From: an uncultured Veillonella sp.
GTDB lineage: Bacteria; Bacillota; Negativicutes; Veillonellales; Veillonellaceae
Direction of reading: 5' to 3'
Length of the DNA stretch: 25,509 nucleotides
NCBI RefSeq assembly: GCF_900545205.1
Contig: NZ_UQYC01000021.1
Location: 1 to 25,509, forward strand
The notes beneath the pieces were generated by a model. The model made no database searches. It worked only from the letters and a program-made list of their open reading frames with translations, and was not told the DNA's origin. Each line of letters opens with the position of its first letter. Positions within the stretch are counted from its first letter, which is position 1. Made by a program: the position numbers and the translations under genes. Below are positions 13,809 through 21,279 of the stretch, one piece after another.

Positions 13809-14594
13809 GTGAGTAGTGAATTACTCCATTATGAAGACGTCAAGTTTCGTCGTGAAGGCCGCGAAATTTTAAAAGGCATTAATTGGCATGTTGAAGAAGG
13901 GGAGAATTGGGCCTTATTAGGTCTCAATGGGGCTGGTAAATCGACGATGCTCAGCATGATTCCAGCTTACCAAATTCCTACAACAGGACTATTACGCGTA
14001 TTTGGTCATGAATTTGGTAAATATGCATGGCCTAAGATCAAGGCCCGATTAGGCTTTGTTAGTTCGGCGCTTGGACAATTCCAGTCCACCTTGGATAAAC
14101 AAGTGGTAGAAGATGTTGTTATTTCTGGTGCTTTTAATAGTATCGGTATCTATCAGAAGGTAGATCCTGAGGTGCGCGAACGAGGAATTCAATTATTGTC
14201 TGAGTTTGGTTTGTCCTATTTGGAAGGCCATAGATTTCATACACTATCTGCTGGTGAACAGCGCCGCGTATTATTAGCACGGGCTATTATGGCTAATCCA
14301 GATTTGCTCATTCTAGATGAGCCTTGCTCTGGACTTGATTTGCCTGCTCGCGAGCAATTCTTAAGAACTGTTGAGAATATGGCACGAGAGGAGCATAAGC
14401 CTTTTATTTATGTATCTCATCAAATTGAAGAGATTATGCCCAGTATTACACATGTATCTATTATTAAAGATGGCCTCATTGTGTATAAAGGCAAGAAGCG
14501 AGACATCTTGACAGATGAAATTCTAAGCGACGTATTTGGTATTGATGTATCTGTAGTATGGGAGAAAAATCGCCCATGGATTATAGTTAAATAA
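13809..14594 (+). CDS. Stand-alone ABC ATPase inside the ilv operon
   Basis: This single ABC ATP-binding domain of 261 residues has Walker A GLNGAGKST (38-46), Q-loop region near 86-91, a signature of the variant form LSAGEQ (146-151), Walker B LLILDEP (166-172), D-loop SGLD and the switch His H204. It resembles B. subtilis YlmA and E. coli ModF-type ATPases, which also have no permease beside them. The start is GTG at 13809: AGGAG (13796-13800) overlaps the ilvN stop and lies 8 nt upstream, and the nearby ATG at 13801 runs into a stop in its own frame. No membrane or binding-protein gene is near. Why it sits between ilvN and ilvC is unknown. It may work with a distant permease, or have a non-transport role. 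Confidence 0.9.
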   Translation: MSSELLHYEDVKFRREGREILKGINWHVEEGENWALLGLNGAGKSTMLSMIPAYQIPTTGLLRVFGHEFGKYAWPKIKARLGFVSSALGQFQSTLDKQVVEDVVISGAFNSIGIYQKVDPEVRERGIQLLSEFGLSYLEGHRFHTLSAGEQRRVLLARAIMANPDLLILDEPCSGLDLPAREQFLRTVENMAREEHKPFIYVSHQIEEIMPSITHVSIIKDGLIVYKGKKRDILTDEILSDVFGIDVSVVWEKNRPWIIVK

Positions 14595-14666
14595 GAGCTA
14601 AAATTGGGATAATTCATTTTTTCTTAATACAAAAAGGGTACAAATTTAAGTTGTAGATTAGTCTAT

Positions 14667-14694
14667 TTGACTATTCGATAAATTACGATATACA
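14667..14694 (+). promoter_or_regulatory. Candidate ilvC promoter
   Basis: TTGACT (14667-14672), 16-nt spacer, TATACA (14689-14694), in the 184-bp gap between the ABC gene and ilvC. No terminator is visible after the ABC gene, so ilvC may get both operon readthrough and its own start. Inverted repeats TACAA/TTGTA (14639-14655) and ATATTC/GAATAT (14744-14759, just before the ribosome binding site) could be regulatory. Confidence 0.4.
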
Positions 14695-14778
14695 CTACAA
14701 ATCTTGCATTTATTTGTGAGATTGTGTACAGTATATATATTAAATATTCTATTGAATATATATTGGAGGTTGTCTAGT

Positions 14779-15786
14779 ATGGCAGGTAAAATTTTAGGTA
14801 CTACAGTTTATTATGATGCAGATTGTAATTTGAGCAAATTGGAAGGCAAAAAAATTACAGTTTTAGGTTACGGTTCTCAAGGTCATGCGCATGCATTGAA
14901 CTTGAAAGAAAATGGTATGGACGTAACAATTGGTCTTCGTGGTGGTTCTTCTAGCTGGAAAGCTGCAGAAGAAGCAGGCCTTACAGTTAAAGAAACTGCA
15001 GAAGCAGTTAAAGGCGCTGACATCGTTATGGTATTGATTCCTGACGAATTACAAGCAGACGTATATGCACAAGATATCGCTCCTAACTTGAAACAAGGCG
15101 CATATTTGGCATTTGCTCACGGCTTCAACATTCACTTTGGTAAAATCGTACCTCGTGAAGACATCAACGTATTCATGGTAGCTCCTAAAGGCCCTGGTCA
15201 TTTAGTACGTCGTACATACCAAGAAGGCTCCGGCGTTCCTTGCTTGTACGCAGTAGAAAAAGACCCATCTGGCGATACTGAAGAAGTTGCATTAGCATGG
15301 GCTTCTGGTATCGGTGGTGGCCGTTCCGGTATCTTGGAAACTAACTTCAAATCTGAAACTGAAACTGACCTCTTCGGTGAACAAGCTGTATTGTGCGGCG
15401 GTGTTACTGAATTGATCAAAACTGGTTTCGAAGTATTAACAGAAGCTGGTTATGAACCTGTAAACGCTTACTTCGAATGCTTGCATGAAATGAAATTGAT
15501 CGTAGACCTTATCTACGAAGGTGGCTTCCAAAAAATGCGCCACTCCATTTCCAACACTGCTGAATATGGTGACTACCATGCAGGTCCTCGCGTAATTACT
15601 GCAGATACTAAAAAAGCTATGGAACAAATCTTGGCTGATATCCAATCTGGTAAATTCGCTGACGAATTCTTGGCTGATTCCAAAAATGGTCAAAAATTCC
15701 TTAAAGAACATCGTGAAGCAGCTGCAAACCATCCAATCGAACCAGTTGGTGCAGAACTTCGCAACTTGATGAGCTGGTTGAAATAA
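14779..15786 (+). CDS. ilvC: Ketol-acid reductoisomerase
   Basis: IlvC isomerises and reduces acetolactate or acetohydroxybutyrate with Mg2+ and NAD(P)H. The 335-residue protein is a class I (short) enzyme. It has the Rossmann motif GYGSQGHAHALNL (30-42), the cofactor-specificity loop LRGGSSSW (53-60), whose Arg and Ser residues are usual for NADPH, and the knotted C-terminal domain with the metal ligands in ETDLFGEQAVLCGG (195-208) and YFECLHEMKLIVDLIYEGG (231-249). The ATG at 14779 has GGAGG 9 nt upstream. An in-frame TTG at 14704 would add 25 residues and lies in promoter-like AT-rich DNA, so it is rejected. It is separated from the operon by 184 bp with a likely promoter, and ends in a strong terminator. 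Confidence 0.97.
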   Translation: MAGKILGTTVYYDADCNLSKLEGKKITVLGYGSQGHAHALNLKENGMDVTIGLRGGSSSWKAAEEAGLTVKETAEAVKGADIVMVLIPDELQADVYAQDIAPNLKQGAYLAFAHGFNIHFGKIVPREDINVFMVAPKGPGHLVRRTYQEGSGVPCLYAVEKDPSGDTEEVALAWASGIGGGRSGILETNFKSETETDLFGEQAVLCGGVTELIKTGFEVLTEAGYEPVNAYFECLHEMKLIVDLIYEGGFQKMRHSISNTAEYGDYHAGPRVITADTKKAMEQILADIQSGKFADEFLADSKNGQKFLKEHREAAANHPIEPVGAELRNLMSWLK

Positions 15787-15808
15787 GAGATTACTGTAGT
15801 AATTTCTT
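15785..15808 (+). other. Hairpin directly after ilvC
   Basis: AAGAGATTAC (15785-15794) pairs with GTAATTTCTT (15799-15808, one G-U), loop TGTA. It overlaps the stop codon and has no T tract. It may protect the 3' end or slow ribosomes; the real terminator follows at 15828. Confidence 0.5.
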
Positions 15809-15827
15809 GATAAGCATAAGCTTACTG

Positions 15828-15855
15828 AAAGCGACCCCATTTGGGGTCGTTTTTT
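15828..15855 (+). terminator. ilvC terminator
   Basis: CGACCCC (15832-15838) pairs with GGGGTCG (15843-15849) around ATTT, extended by G-U and three A-T pairs, tail TTTTTT (15850-15855). Confidence 0.95.
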
Positions 15856-15856
15856 A

Positions 15857-15885
15857 TTGAGTAATACTAGTACGTATGATATAGT
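15857..15885 (+). promoter_or_regulatory. Promoter of the membrane-anchored hypothetical gene
   Basis: TTGAGT (15857-15862), 17-nt spacer, TATAGT (15880-15885) with TG one base before it (15877-15878). It begins directly behind the ilvC terminator. Confidence 0.72.
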
Positions 15886-15930
15886 TAACGTAGAGTCAGT
15901 GTAGTATATTTTGGTATAAGGAGAGATACT

Positions 15931-16440
15931 ATGAGTTCTACAACTATTATTATCATCGTAGCGGTTGCAGTCATTTGGGCCATTTTGTTTGCCGTATTTA
16001 TGAAGTTCAATAAAAAACGACAAGCCGGTGAACAACAATTTGTACAAGAGAATGCTAATAAAGCGATTCTTCATATTTATGGTAAATCTGTAAAGGTTGA
16101 TGGTAAGGACCTTTCTACTATTGATCATAAAACTGGTCAATATGGTCAAGTCATTGTGGCAGTAACACCAGGAGAACATACCATTGAATCCGTATATTAC
16201 ACAACGGATAATGTGGGTACTAAAACAAAGAATATTGAAACACAGCCTGTTACCATCACAATTCCAGTACAAGCAGGTAATGAATATAATGCGGCTATGT
16301 ATTTCTATTCCGCAGAACAACGTAAGGCCTATTATAAAGGTGACGTTGATGATGCTATTTTAGAAGTTGAACTAGAATTAGAATCTGGTTTTACAGCGAA
16401 TACCCATGCTTATATCATCGTGTACCGTGAATGTAAATAA
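15931..16440 (+). CDS. Membrane-anchored protein of unknown function
   Basis: I do not recognise a family. The 169-residue protein starts with one strongly hydrophobic helix (about 5-24, TIIIIVAVAVIWAILFAVFM), followed at once by a basic patch (KFNKKRQ). By the positive-inside rule the N-terminus should face out and the soluble part stay in the cytoplasm. The soluble part (about 40-169) looks beta-rich: ILHIYGKSVKVDGKD, then QVIVAVTPGEHTIESVYY, then PVTITIPVQAGNEYNAAM, alternating short strands with turns. The middle (VTPGEHTIE) recalls PEGA-like or Ig-like beta domains, without enough to assign one. A GGAGA site precedes the ATG. It is a single-gene unit with its own promoter and terminator, which argues that it is real and expressed. 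Confidence 0.85.
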   Translation: MSSTTIIIIVAVAVIWAILFAVFMKFNKKRQAGEQQFVQENANKAILHIYGKSVKVDGKDLSTIDHKTGQYGQVIVAVTPGEHTIESVYYTTDNVGTKTKNIETQPVTITIPVQAGNEYNAAMYFYSAEQRKAYYKGDVDDAILEVELELESGFTANTHAYIIVYRECK

Positions 16441-16459
16441 ATTAGTATAGTAACTGTTT

Positions 16460-16492
16460 AATAGAGCTATCATTGTGGTAGCTCTATTTTTT
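16460..16492 (+). terminator. Terminator of the hypothetical gene
   Basis: AATAGAGCTA (16460-16469) pairs perfectly with TAGCTCTATT (16479-16488), with three more pairs inside, and T to 16492. Confidence 0.93.
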
Positions 16493-16526
16493 ATAAATCG
16501 TTGTTGGTTATTATCATATTTATTTG

Positions 16527-16535
16527 TGATATAAT
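16527..16535 (+). promoter_or_regulatory. Extended -10 promoter of the DUF3290-DUF421 pair
   Basis: TGA-TATAAT (TATAAT at 16530-16535). No -35 at normal spacing; TTGGTT at 16504-16509 would need 20 nt. The next ATG is at 16564. Confidence 0.5.
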
Positions 16536-16563
16536 AAAGAATAATATATGAAAGGAGAACGAT

Positions 16564-17025
16564 ATGGATTTTTACACTTTGGCCTATGTTGAAAGTCAGG
16601 CTGTGACAGGCCAAACATGGGGCTTTATCGTTTTTGTTGCCATTCTTTTAGCATTGCTCGTTCTAGGTGTACAGGTATTGCGAAATGGTTTTACTAATCG
16701 CTATCGGGATTTATTGGTTATTTTGTCTTTAATTGTAGTATTTTTCTTAGGCCTTGAGTATCAAGAGTATAATCGAATGAAAACATATTCTGAAGACTCC
16801 TCTCGTATGGCTCAATTTTTACATTCTTTTAGTGCTGATCGTTCTGTACCAAGTGAGCAATTAGCGGTTAACTCCTTAAAAATTCGCAATGGTATGATTT
16901 TAAAGGTAAGCGATGATTATTATGAGGTTCAGTTTAATCCAGAATTTACAACCTATACAATTACTCGTGTGTATAAGATGAGCCCAACAGATCGTATTCA
17001 TGATAAAGCGGACGTATTACCATAA
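16564..17025 (+). CDS. DUF3290-like membrane protein
   Basis: This 153-residue protein has two membrane helices (about 19-39, WGFIVFVAILLALLVLGVQV; and 50-66, LLVILSLIVVFFLGLEY), a connecting basic loop (RNGFTNRYRD) and a soluble C-terminal part with YYEVQFNPEFTTYTITRVY near 118-136. Layout and length fit DUF3290, a family I recall mainly from lactic acid bacteria and other Firmicutes, next to DUF421 genes. That is exactly the arrangement here: the DUF421 gene starts 12 nt after this stop. GGAGA before the ATG supports the start. Function unknown; the fixed pairing suggests one membrane complex. The family name is from memory of layout, not from a search. Confidence 0.75.
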   Translation: MDFYTLAYVESQAVTGQTWGFIVFVAILLALLVLGVQVLRNGFTNRYRDLLVILSLIVVFFLGLEYQEYNRMKTYSEDSSRMAQFLHSFSADRSVPSEQLAVNSLKIRNGMILKVSDDYYEVQFNPEFTTYTITRVYKMSPTDRIHDKADVLP

Positions 17026-17037
17026 GGAGGAACGTAA

Positions 17038-17757
17038 ATGACAGAAGCTATGGCCGTCTATGGGATGGTCTTTGCCAAACTCGCCATCGGTCTCTTGGCG
17101 ATTATCTTACAAATCAACTTAATGGGGAAGGGCAACTTAGCGCCAACCTCTGCTTTGGACCAATTACAAAACTATGTACTTGGTGGTATTATCGGTGCCA
17201 TTATTTACAATGACCAAATCGGTATTTTACAGTTTATGTTAGTCCTCATTTTATGGACTATACTTGTAATGACGCTTAAGTTCTTAAAAGGAAATCTCCG
17301 ATTCTTTAAAACTATTTTGGATGGACATCCTGTAATTGTTATTGAAAAAGGTCATATCTTAACAGAAGAATGTATGCGTTATGGCATTCAAGCGGCGGAG
17401 CTTAAGTTAAAGCTTCGTACAGCAGGTGTTCAATATGTTACGGATGTTAAGCGTGCTGTATTGGAGCAAAATGGTCAGCTCAGCGTAGTTCAATTTAGTG
17501 ATGAGAATATTAAATTTGACCTTATTGATGATGGTCAAATTAACCATTTTACATTAGATGTAATTGAAAAAGAAGAAGAGTGGCTTGAAGCAGAGGTTGA
17601 AAAGCAAGGGTATAAAATAAAAGATGTATATATTGCTGAATACAAAGATGGTGAGGTAGTCATCTATCCGTATGAAAGAAAACATCGTCCTCAAATTGTA
17701 AGTGCTTTAAAAACTAAAACTATTTCTACTAAAAATACATTGAAATCTAAATTTTAA
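17038..17757 (+). CDS. DUF421 (YetF-domain) membrane protein
   Basis: This 239-residue protein has three N-terminal membrane helices (about 10-29, 43-59 and 62-83). The cytoplasmic YetF-type domain then begins at about residue 95 with DGHPVIVIEKGHILTEECMR, a hallmark of DUF421. A basic C-terminal tail after residue 215 (KHRPQIVSALKTK) ends the protein. AGGAGG stands before the ATG. It is translated with the DUF3290 gene. Bacillus members include YetF and YrbG, and a spore membrane protein of the family affects wet-heat resistance, but no molecular activity is established. This organism may not sporulate, so its role is open. Confidence 0.88.
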   Translation: MTEAMAVYGMVFAKLAIGLLAIILQINLMGKGNLAPTSALDQLQNYVLGGIIGAIIYNDQIGILQFMLVLILWTILVMTLKFLKGNLRFFKTILDGHPVIVIEKGHILTEECMRYGIQAAELKLKLRTAGVQYVTDVKRAVLEQNGQLSVVQFSDENIKFDLIDDGQINHFTLDVIEKEEEWLEAEVEKQGYKIKDVYIAEYKDGEVVIYPYERKHRPQIVSALKTKTISTKNTLKSKF

Positions 17758-17777
17758 AATCTAATATGTAGTATTTT

Positions 17778-17803
17778 TAAGCCCACTATTCATAGTGGGC
17801 TTA
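17778..17803 (+). other. Hairpin between DUF421 and radical SAM genes
   Basis: TAAGCCCACTA (17778-17788) pairs perfectly with TAGTGGGCTTA (17793-17803), 4-nt loop. The plus-strand tail (TATAGAAAGG) is not T-rich, so it is at best a weak terminator. It could mark partial termination or RNA processing between the two genes. No promoter is seen before the next start. Confidence 0.55.
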
Positions 17804-17819
17804 TATAGAAAGGGAACTA

Positions 17820-19547
17820 GTGAATCGTAAAGATTTAATTGATCGATTACAAGAATTATATAAAGACGAAGATAGTCGGGTTACTGTAAACCCTCATGCA
17901 GGGCAAAAGGTAGCAATCGTCTATCCCAATACATATTTTGTAGGCATGAGTAATCTTGGTCTGCACATTATTTATGAGGAAATCAACTTACGCAATGATA
18001 GCGTATGTGAACGCATTTTCTTGCCTGAGAAGAAAGAATTAGAAGCATACGATAAGACTAAGACACCGTTGATGAGTGTTGAAACACAGAGGCCTATGCA
18101 TCAATTTGATGTGGTGGCCTTTGACGTGACCTTTGAAATGGACTATTTCCATATTCCGTTGATGTTACGTCATGGACGCGTACCTATTATGGGGAAAGAC
18201 CGCACCGAATTTGATCCTATCGTTATTGCCGGTGGCCCATGTGCTACCTTTAATCCAGAGCCTTTTGCGGACTTTATCGATGCTTTCATCATCGGTGAAG
18301 GGGAAGGTATCGTTAGTCGCGTTCTAGATATCATTCGCGATGGCAAAATGGAGGGTCTAGATCGACATGCTATTTTGCGTCAATTAGCGAATATATCTGG
18401 CGTGTATGTACCATCCTTATACGTGCCAATTTACAGTGACGACGGCGAATTTAAAGGTTACCATATTGCTGAAGGTGCACCAACAACGATTAAACGCCAC
18501 TTTGAAATGCTCACTAGTGGTGGCGAAACCGTAGTAGCAACAAACTATACAGAATTTGGCGCTATGTACATCATCGAGGTTGCACGTGGTTGTGGACGGC
18601 ATTGTCGATTCTGTATGGCCGGCTATTGTTTCCGTGTACCGCGCGTACGACCGTTAGAAATATTAAAAGAAGGCGTAGATAGAGCAGAGAAATTAGGTAA
18701 AAAGGTAGGCCTTATGGGGGCCGCTATTTCTGATTATCCAGAGGTAGATGAGTTAGTTAATTACATTCGTTCTAAAGATATGCGCTACTCTTGTGCGTCC
18801 TTGCGGGCGGACTCCTTAACGCAAGCCGTTGTAGATGGCTTGGCAGATAGTGGGCAAAAGACGATTACCATTGCGCCAGAAACGGGCAGTGAACGATTGC
18901 GGCGCGTCATCAATAAGGGCATTAGCGAAGAGCATTTACAAAATGCGGCCACTTTATCAGCTAAGTCTGGTATCCAACATATGCGACTCTACATTATGAT
19001 TGGGTTGCCAACGGAAACTGACGAGGATATTGAAGCAATTGTAGGTCTGGCAGAACGGACGCAAGCCCATATGGCAGAGGTAGGCTGTAAAGGTCGTTTA
19101 ACGCTCAGTATCAATCCATTTATTCCGAAGCCTTTTACACCATTCCAATGGATGGCTATGGATAATCAAAAAACGGTAGAGAAAAAACTTCAATATATTA
19201 AAAAAGCATTGCAAAAGAATCGTCGTATCGAGGTGCTCGTTGAATCACCTAAAGAGGCATATATCCAAGGTATACTAGCTCGTGGTGATCGCCGTCTTGG
19301 CGCTGTTCTTGCGGCATGTGCAGCAGATCGTGGCAGTAAGTCCTTCAAGGCTGAAATGAAGGCAGCAGGCCTAGATATGGACGAGATGAACTATCGTGAA
19401 CGAAGCTTTGATGAATTCTTACCATGGAGTCACCTCGACATGGGGATGGACGATGGATATCTTGAAATGGAATGGAAACGCTCTGTGGATGAAGCGTATA
19501 CACCGCCATGTGTACAAGGCTGTAAGCGATGTGGTGTATGTAAATAG
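17820..19547 (+). CDS. B12-binding-domain-like radical SAM protein
   Basis: This 575-residue protein has an N-terminal cobalamin-binding-like Rossmann region (about 28-165, with VAIVYPNTYFVGMSNLGL and IAGGPCATFNPEP, but no DxHxxG B12 His motif). A radical SAM core follows from about 245, whose cluster motif is RGCGRHCRFC (C258, C262, C265). It ends in a Cys-rich tail, CVQGCKRCGVC. It matches the rSAM_fuse_unch group (TIGR03960), which is often fused to or followed by a DUF2344 protein; no such partner lies here. The start is GTG with AAAGGGA just upstream. pgeF starts 9 nt later and its AGGAGG overlaps this stop codon, so the two are coupled. The reaction is unknown; the tail could hold a second iron-sulfur cluster or deliver the product. 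Confidence 0.88.
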   Translation: MNRKDLIDRLQELYKDEDSRVTVNPHAGQKVAIVYPNTYFVGMSNLGLHIIYEEINLRNDSVCERIFLPEKKELEAYDKTKTPLMSVETQRPMHQFDVVAFDVTFEMDYFHIPLMLRHGRVPIMGKDRTEFDPIVIAGGPCATFNPEPFADFIDAFIIGEGEGIVSRVLDIIRDGKMEGLDRHAILRQLANISGVYVPSLYVPIYSDDGEFKGYHIAEGAPTTIKRHFEMLTSGGETVVATNYTEFGAMYIIEVARGCGRHCRFCMAGYCFRVPRVRPLEILKEGVDRAEKLGKKVGLMGAAISDYPEVDELVNYIRSKDMRYSCASLRADSLTQAVVDGLADSGQKTITIAPETGSERLRRVINKGISEEHLQNAATLSAKSGIQHMRLYIMIGLPTETDEDIEAIVGLAERTQAHMAEVGCKGRLTLSINPFIPKPFTPFQWMAMDNQKTVEKKLQYIKKALQKNRRIEVLVESPKEAYIQGILARGDRRLGAVLAACAADRGSKSFKAEMKAAGLDMDEMNYRERSFDEFLPWSHLDMGMDDGYLEMEWKRSVDEAYTPPCVQGCKRCGVCK

Positions 19548-19556
19548 GAGGCACTT

Positions 19557-20411
19557 ATGAATCAATCTGTAAAACGTATAGATGTTAAAGGACCTCATGG
19601 TACTTGGTCTTATGAAACTCCTAATTGGGCAGATTGTTTTCCTATTACAATAGGTGATACATACCGTCATGGTGGTGTATCTCAAGAGCCCTATGAATCA
19701 CTAAATTTAGCATTTCACGTAGGGGATGAGCCTAAGTATGTTCGTGAAAACCGTGCTATTATTGCTGAATATTTAGGTGTTGAACCAGAGCGAATCTCTT
19801 GTGGTAATCAAGTACATGGTTTAAATGCTGTAGAAATCACAGAAAATCTCGTTGGTGCTGGAGCCTTTGGAGAGGATACAGCCATAGCCGATTGTGATGC
19901 TATATTTACAAAATTACCGAATGTACCGCTTTTTTTATTTACTGCTGATTGTGTAGCTGTAGGTATTTATGATGCTAAGCATCACGCTATCGCTACGGTA
20001 CATGCAGGCTGGCGCGGAGCGATAGGACATTTGCCAGTTCTTACTATTGAGGCTATGAACGAGGCTTATGGTACGGAGTTCAAAGATTGTTATATCTATC
20101 TTGGACCTAGCATTGGGCCAGAATCCTTTGAAGTCGATGTAGAGTTAGGGAAACGTTTTGAATTAGCTTGGCATGGTATGACCGACCGTAGTGTAGCTGA
20201 TGTTGTAAACTATCCAGGTGATAAACTAGATAAAGCCTATATCAACTTATGGAACTTTATCGCCGAAGGACTTATGGTGAATGGTGTGCCTAAAGAAAAT
20301 ATCGCTATTGGCGGTACCGATACAGTAACAGATAGAGATTGTTATTCCTATCGTCGGGAATCTGCTAAAACAGGTCGCATGGCTTTATTTAGTATGCTAC
20401 AAGAACGGTAG
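19557..20411 (+). CDS. pgeF: Purine nucleoside phosphorylase / multi-copper-oxidase-like YlmD (PgeF)
   Basis: This 284-residue protein of the DUF152/YfiH family was long called a laccase-domain or polyphenol oxidase protein. Relatives act on purine nucleosides, and E. coli PgeF corrects L-Ser misincorporation in peptidoglycan precursors. Landmarks are GGVSQEPYESLNLAFHVGD (39-57), NQVHG with His87, TADC with Cys132, and VHAGWRG with His149, the zinc-binding triad. GPSIGPESFEVD and the C-terminal CYSYRRESAKTGRMA follow. Its position before yggS and sepF matches Bacillus ylmD. AGGAGG at 19546-19551 supports the start. Confidence 0.93.
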   Translation: MNQSVKRIDVKGPHGTWSYETPNWADCFPITIGDTYRHGGVSQEPYESLNLAFHVGDEPKYVRENRAIIAEYLGVEPERISCGNQVHGLNAVEITENLVGAGAFGEDTAIADCDAIFTKLPNVPLFLFTADCVAVGIYDAKHHAIATVHAGWRGAIGHLPVLTIEAMNEAYGTEFKDCYIYLGPSIGPESFEVDVELGKRFELAWHGMTDRSVADVVNYPGDKLDKAYINLWNFIAEGLMVNGVPKENIAIGGTDTVTDRDCYSYRRESAKTGRMALFSMLQER

Positions 20412-20454
20412 TATATACATACATAGATTTATAGGCTTTATAAGACCTAAATGA

Positions 20455-20483
20455 TGTACAATCAATAATAAATACTATATAAT
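20455..20483 (+). promoter_or_regulatory. Candidate promoter of yggS-sepF-proC-ylmH
   Basis: TGTACA (20455-20460), 17-nt spacer, perfect TATAAT (20478-20483), in the 130-bp gap after pgeF. No clear terminator follows pgeF, so readthrough is also possible. Confidence 0.5.
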
Positions 20484-20541
20484 AGAATAGTCTATACAAA
20501 TATATTTTATGGTTTTTAAATATAGATTGAAGGGGAATCAC

Positions 20542-21228
20542 ATGATTGAAGAATCCCTACACGCTATACAGCAGCGCATGGCAGATGCTATGGCGCGCGT
20601 TGGTCGCGTAGATACAGCATTATTAGTAGCTGTTACTAAGAACCACCCTGTATCAGCGGTGGAAGAGGTCGCACGTCTCGGTGTTACTCATGTGGGGGAA
20701 AATCGAGTACAAGAGGCTAAAGAAAAACAGCTTACCTATAAAGGTCCACAATTGACATGGCATTTGATTGGTCATTTACAGGTCAATAAGGTGCGTCAAG
20801 CGGTGCCTATGTTTGATTTAATTCATTCTGTAGACAGCCGTAAATTATTAGATGAAATCGAAAAGGTTGCAGCCAAGCACGATAAGGTGCAAGATGTGTT
20901 ATTGCAAGTTAATGTAGCTCGTGAAGCATCTAAAACAGGCATGACCGTTGAAGAGTTTCCAGAAATACGAGACTATGCAAAGACATTACCTCATGTCCGT
21001 GTTCGGGGCTTAATGTGTATGGCACCATTTTTCGATGATCCAGAGGAAGCACGTCCAATCTTCCGCGTAGCAAACGCCTTGTATGAGGATATGAAGGGCT
21101 ACTTTGAAGAAGGGCAGATTCAATATTTATCTATGGGGATGACTCACGACTTTGAAGTCGCTTTAGAAGAAGGGGCTAACATCGTTCGTGTAGGCACAGC
21201 AATTTTTGGGGAACGTGTGTATTATTAA
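20542..21228 (+). CDS. yggS: YggS-family PLP homeostasis protein (YlmE)
   Basis: YggS/PLPBP proteins bind pyridoxal phosphate without known enzymatic activity and balance PLP and amino/keto-acid pools. From the ATG at 20542 the protein has 228 residues, the usual size. It has the alanine racemase N-terminal barrel, PLP Lys in AVTKNHP (K33), GENRVQE (52-58), HLIGHLQVNK, HSVDS, and the C-terminal SMGMTHDFEVAL with VRVGTAIFG. AAGGGGAA lies at the right distance from this ATG. The upstream in-frame ATG at 20509 lies in AT-rich DNA with no ribosome binding site. Its place before sepF matches ylmE in Bacillus. PLPBP loss disturbs branched-chain amino acid metabolism in other bacteria. Confidence 0.95.
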   Translation: MIEESLHAIQQRMADAMARVGRVDTALLVAVTKNHPVSAVEEVARLGVTHVGENRVQEAKEKQLTYKGPQLTWHLIGHLQVNKVRQAVPMFDLIHSVDSRKLLDEIEKVAAKHDKVQDVLLQVNVAREASKTGMTVEEFPEIRDYAKTLPHVRVRGLMCMAPFFDDPEEARPIFRVANALYEDMKGYFEEGQIQYLSMGMTHDFEVALEEGANIVRVGTAIFGERVYY

Positions 21229-21279
21229 GGCTCGGGTTGCCTAGTAATCGGTAGCGTTATGTATTAGGAGGAAATCCAA

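Noticed and set aside
15436..16320. A 294-codon open frame on the minus strand across the end of ilvC and the next gene
   Set aside because: It is antisense to two well-supported genes, two terminators and a promoter, and its translation is Cys/Tyr/Phe-rich low-complexity of the kind produced by shadow frames.
17778..17803. Strong terminator after the DUF421 gene
   Set aside because: The stem is perfect but no T tract follows on either strand; it is listed as a hairpin only.
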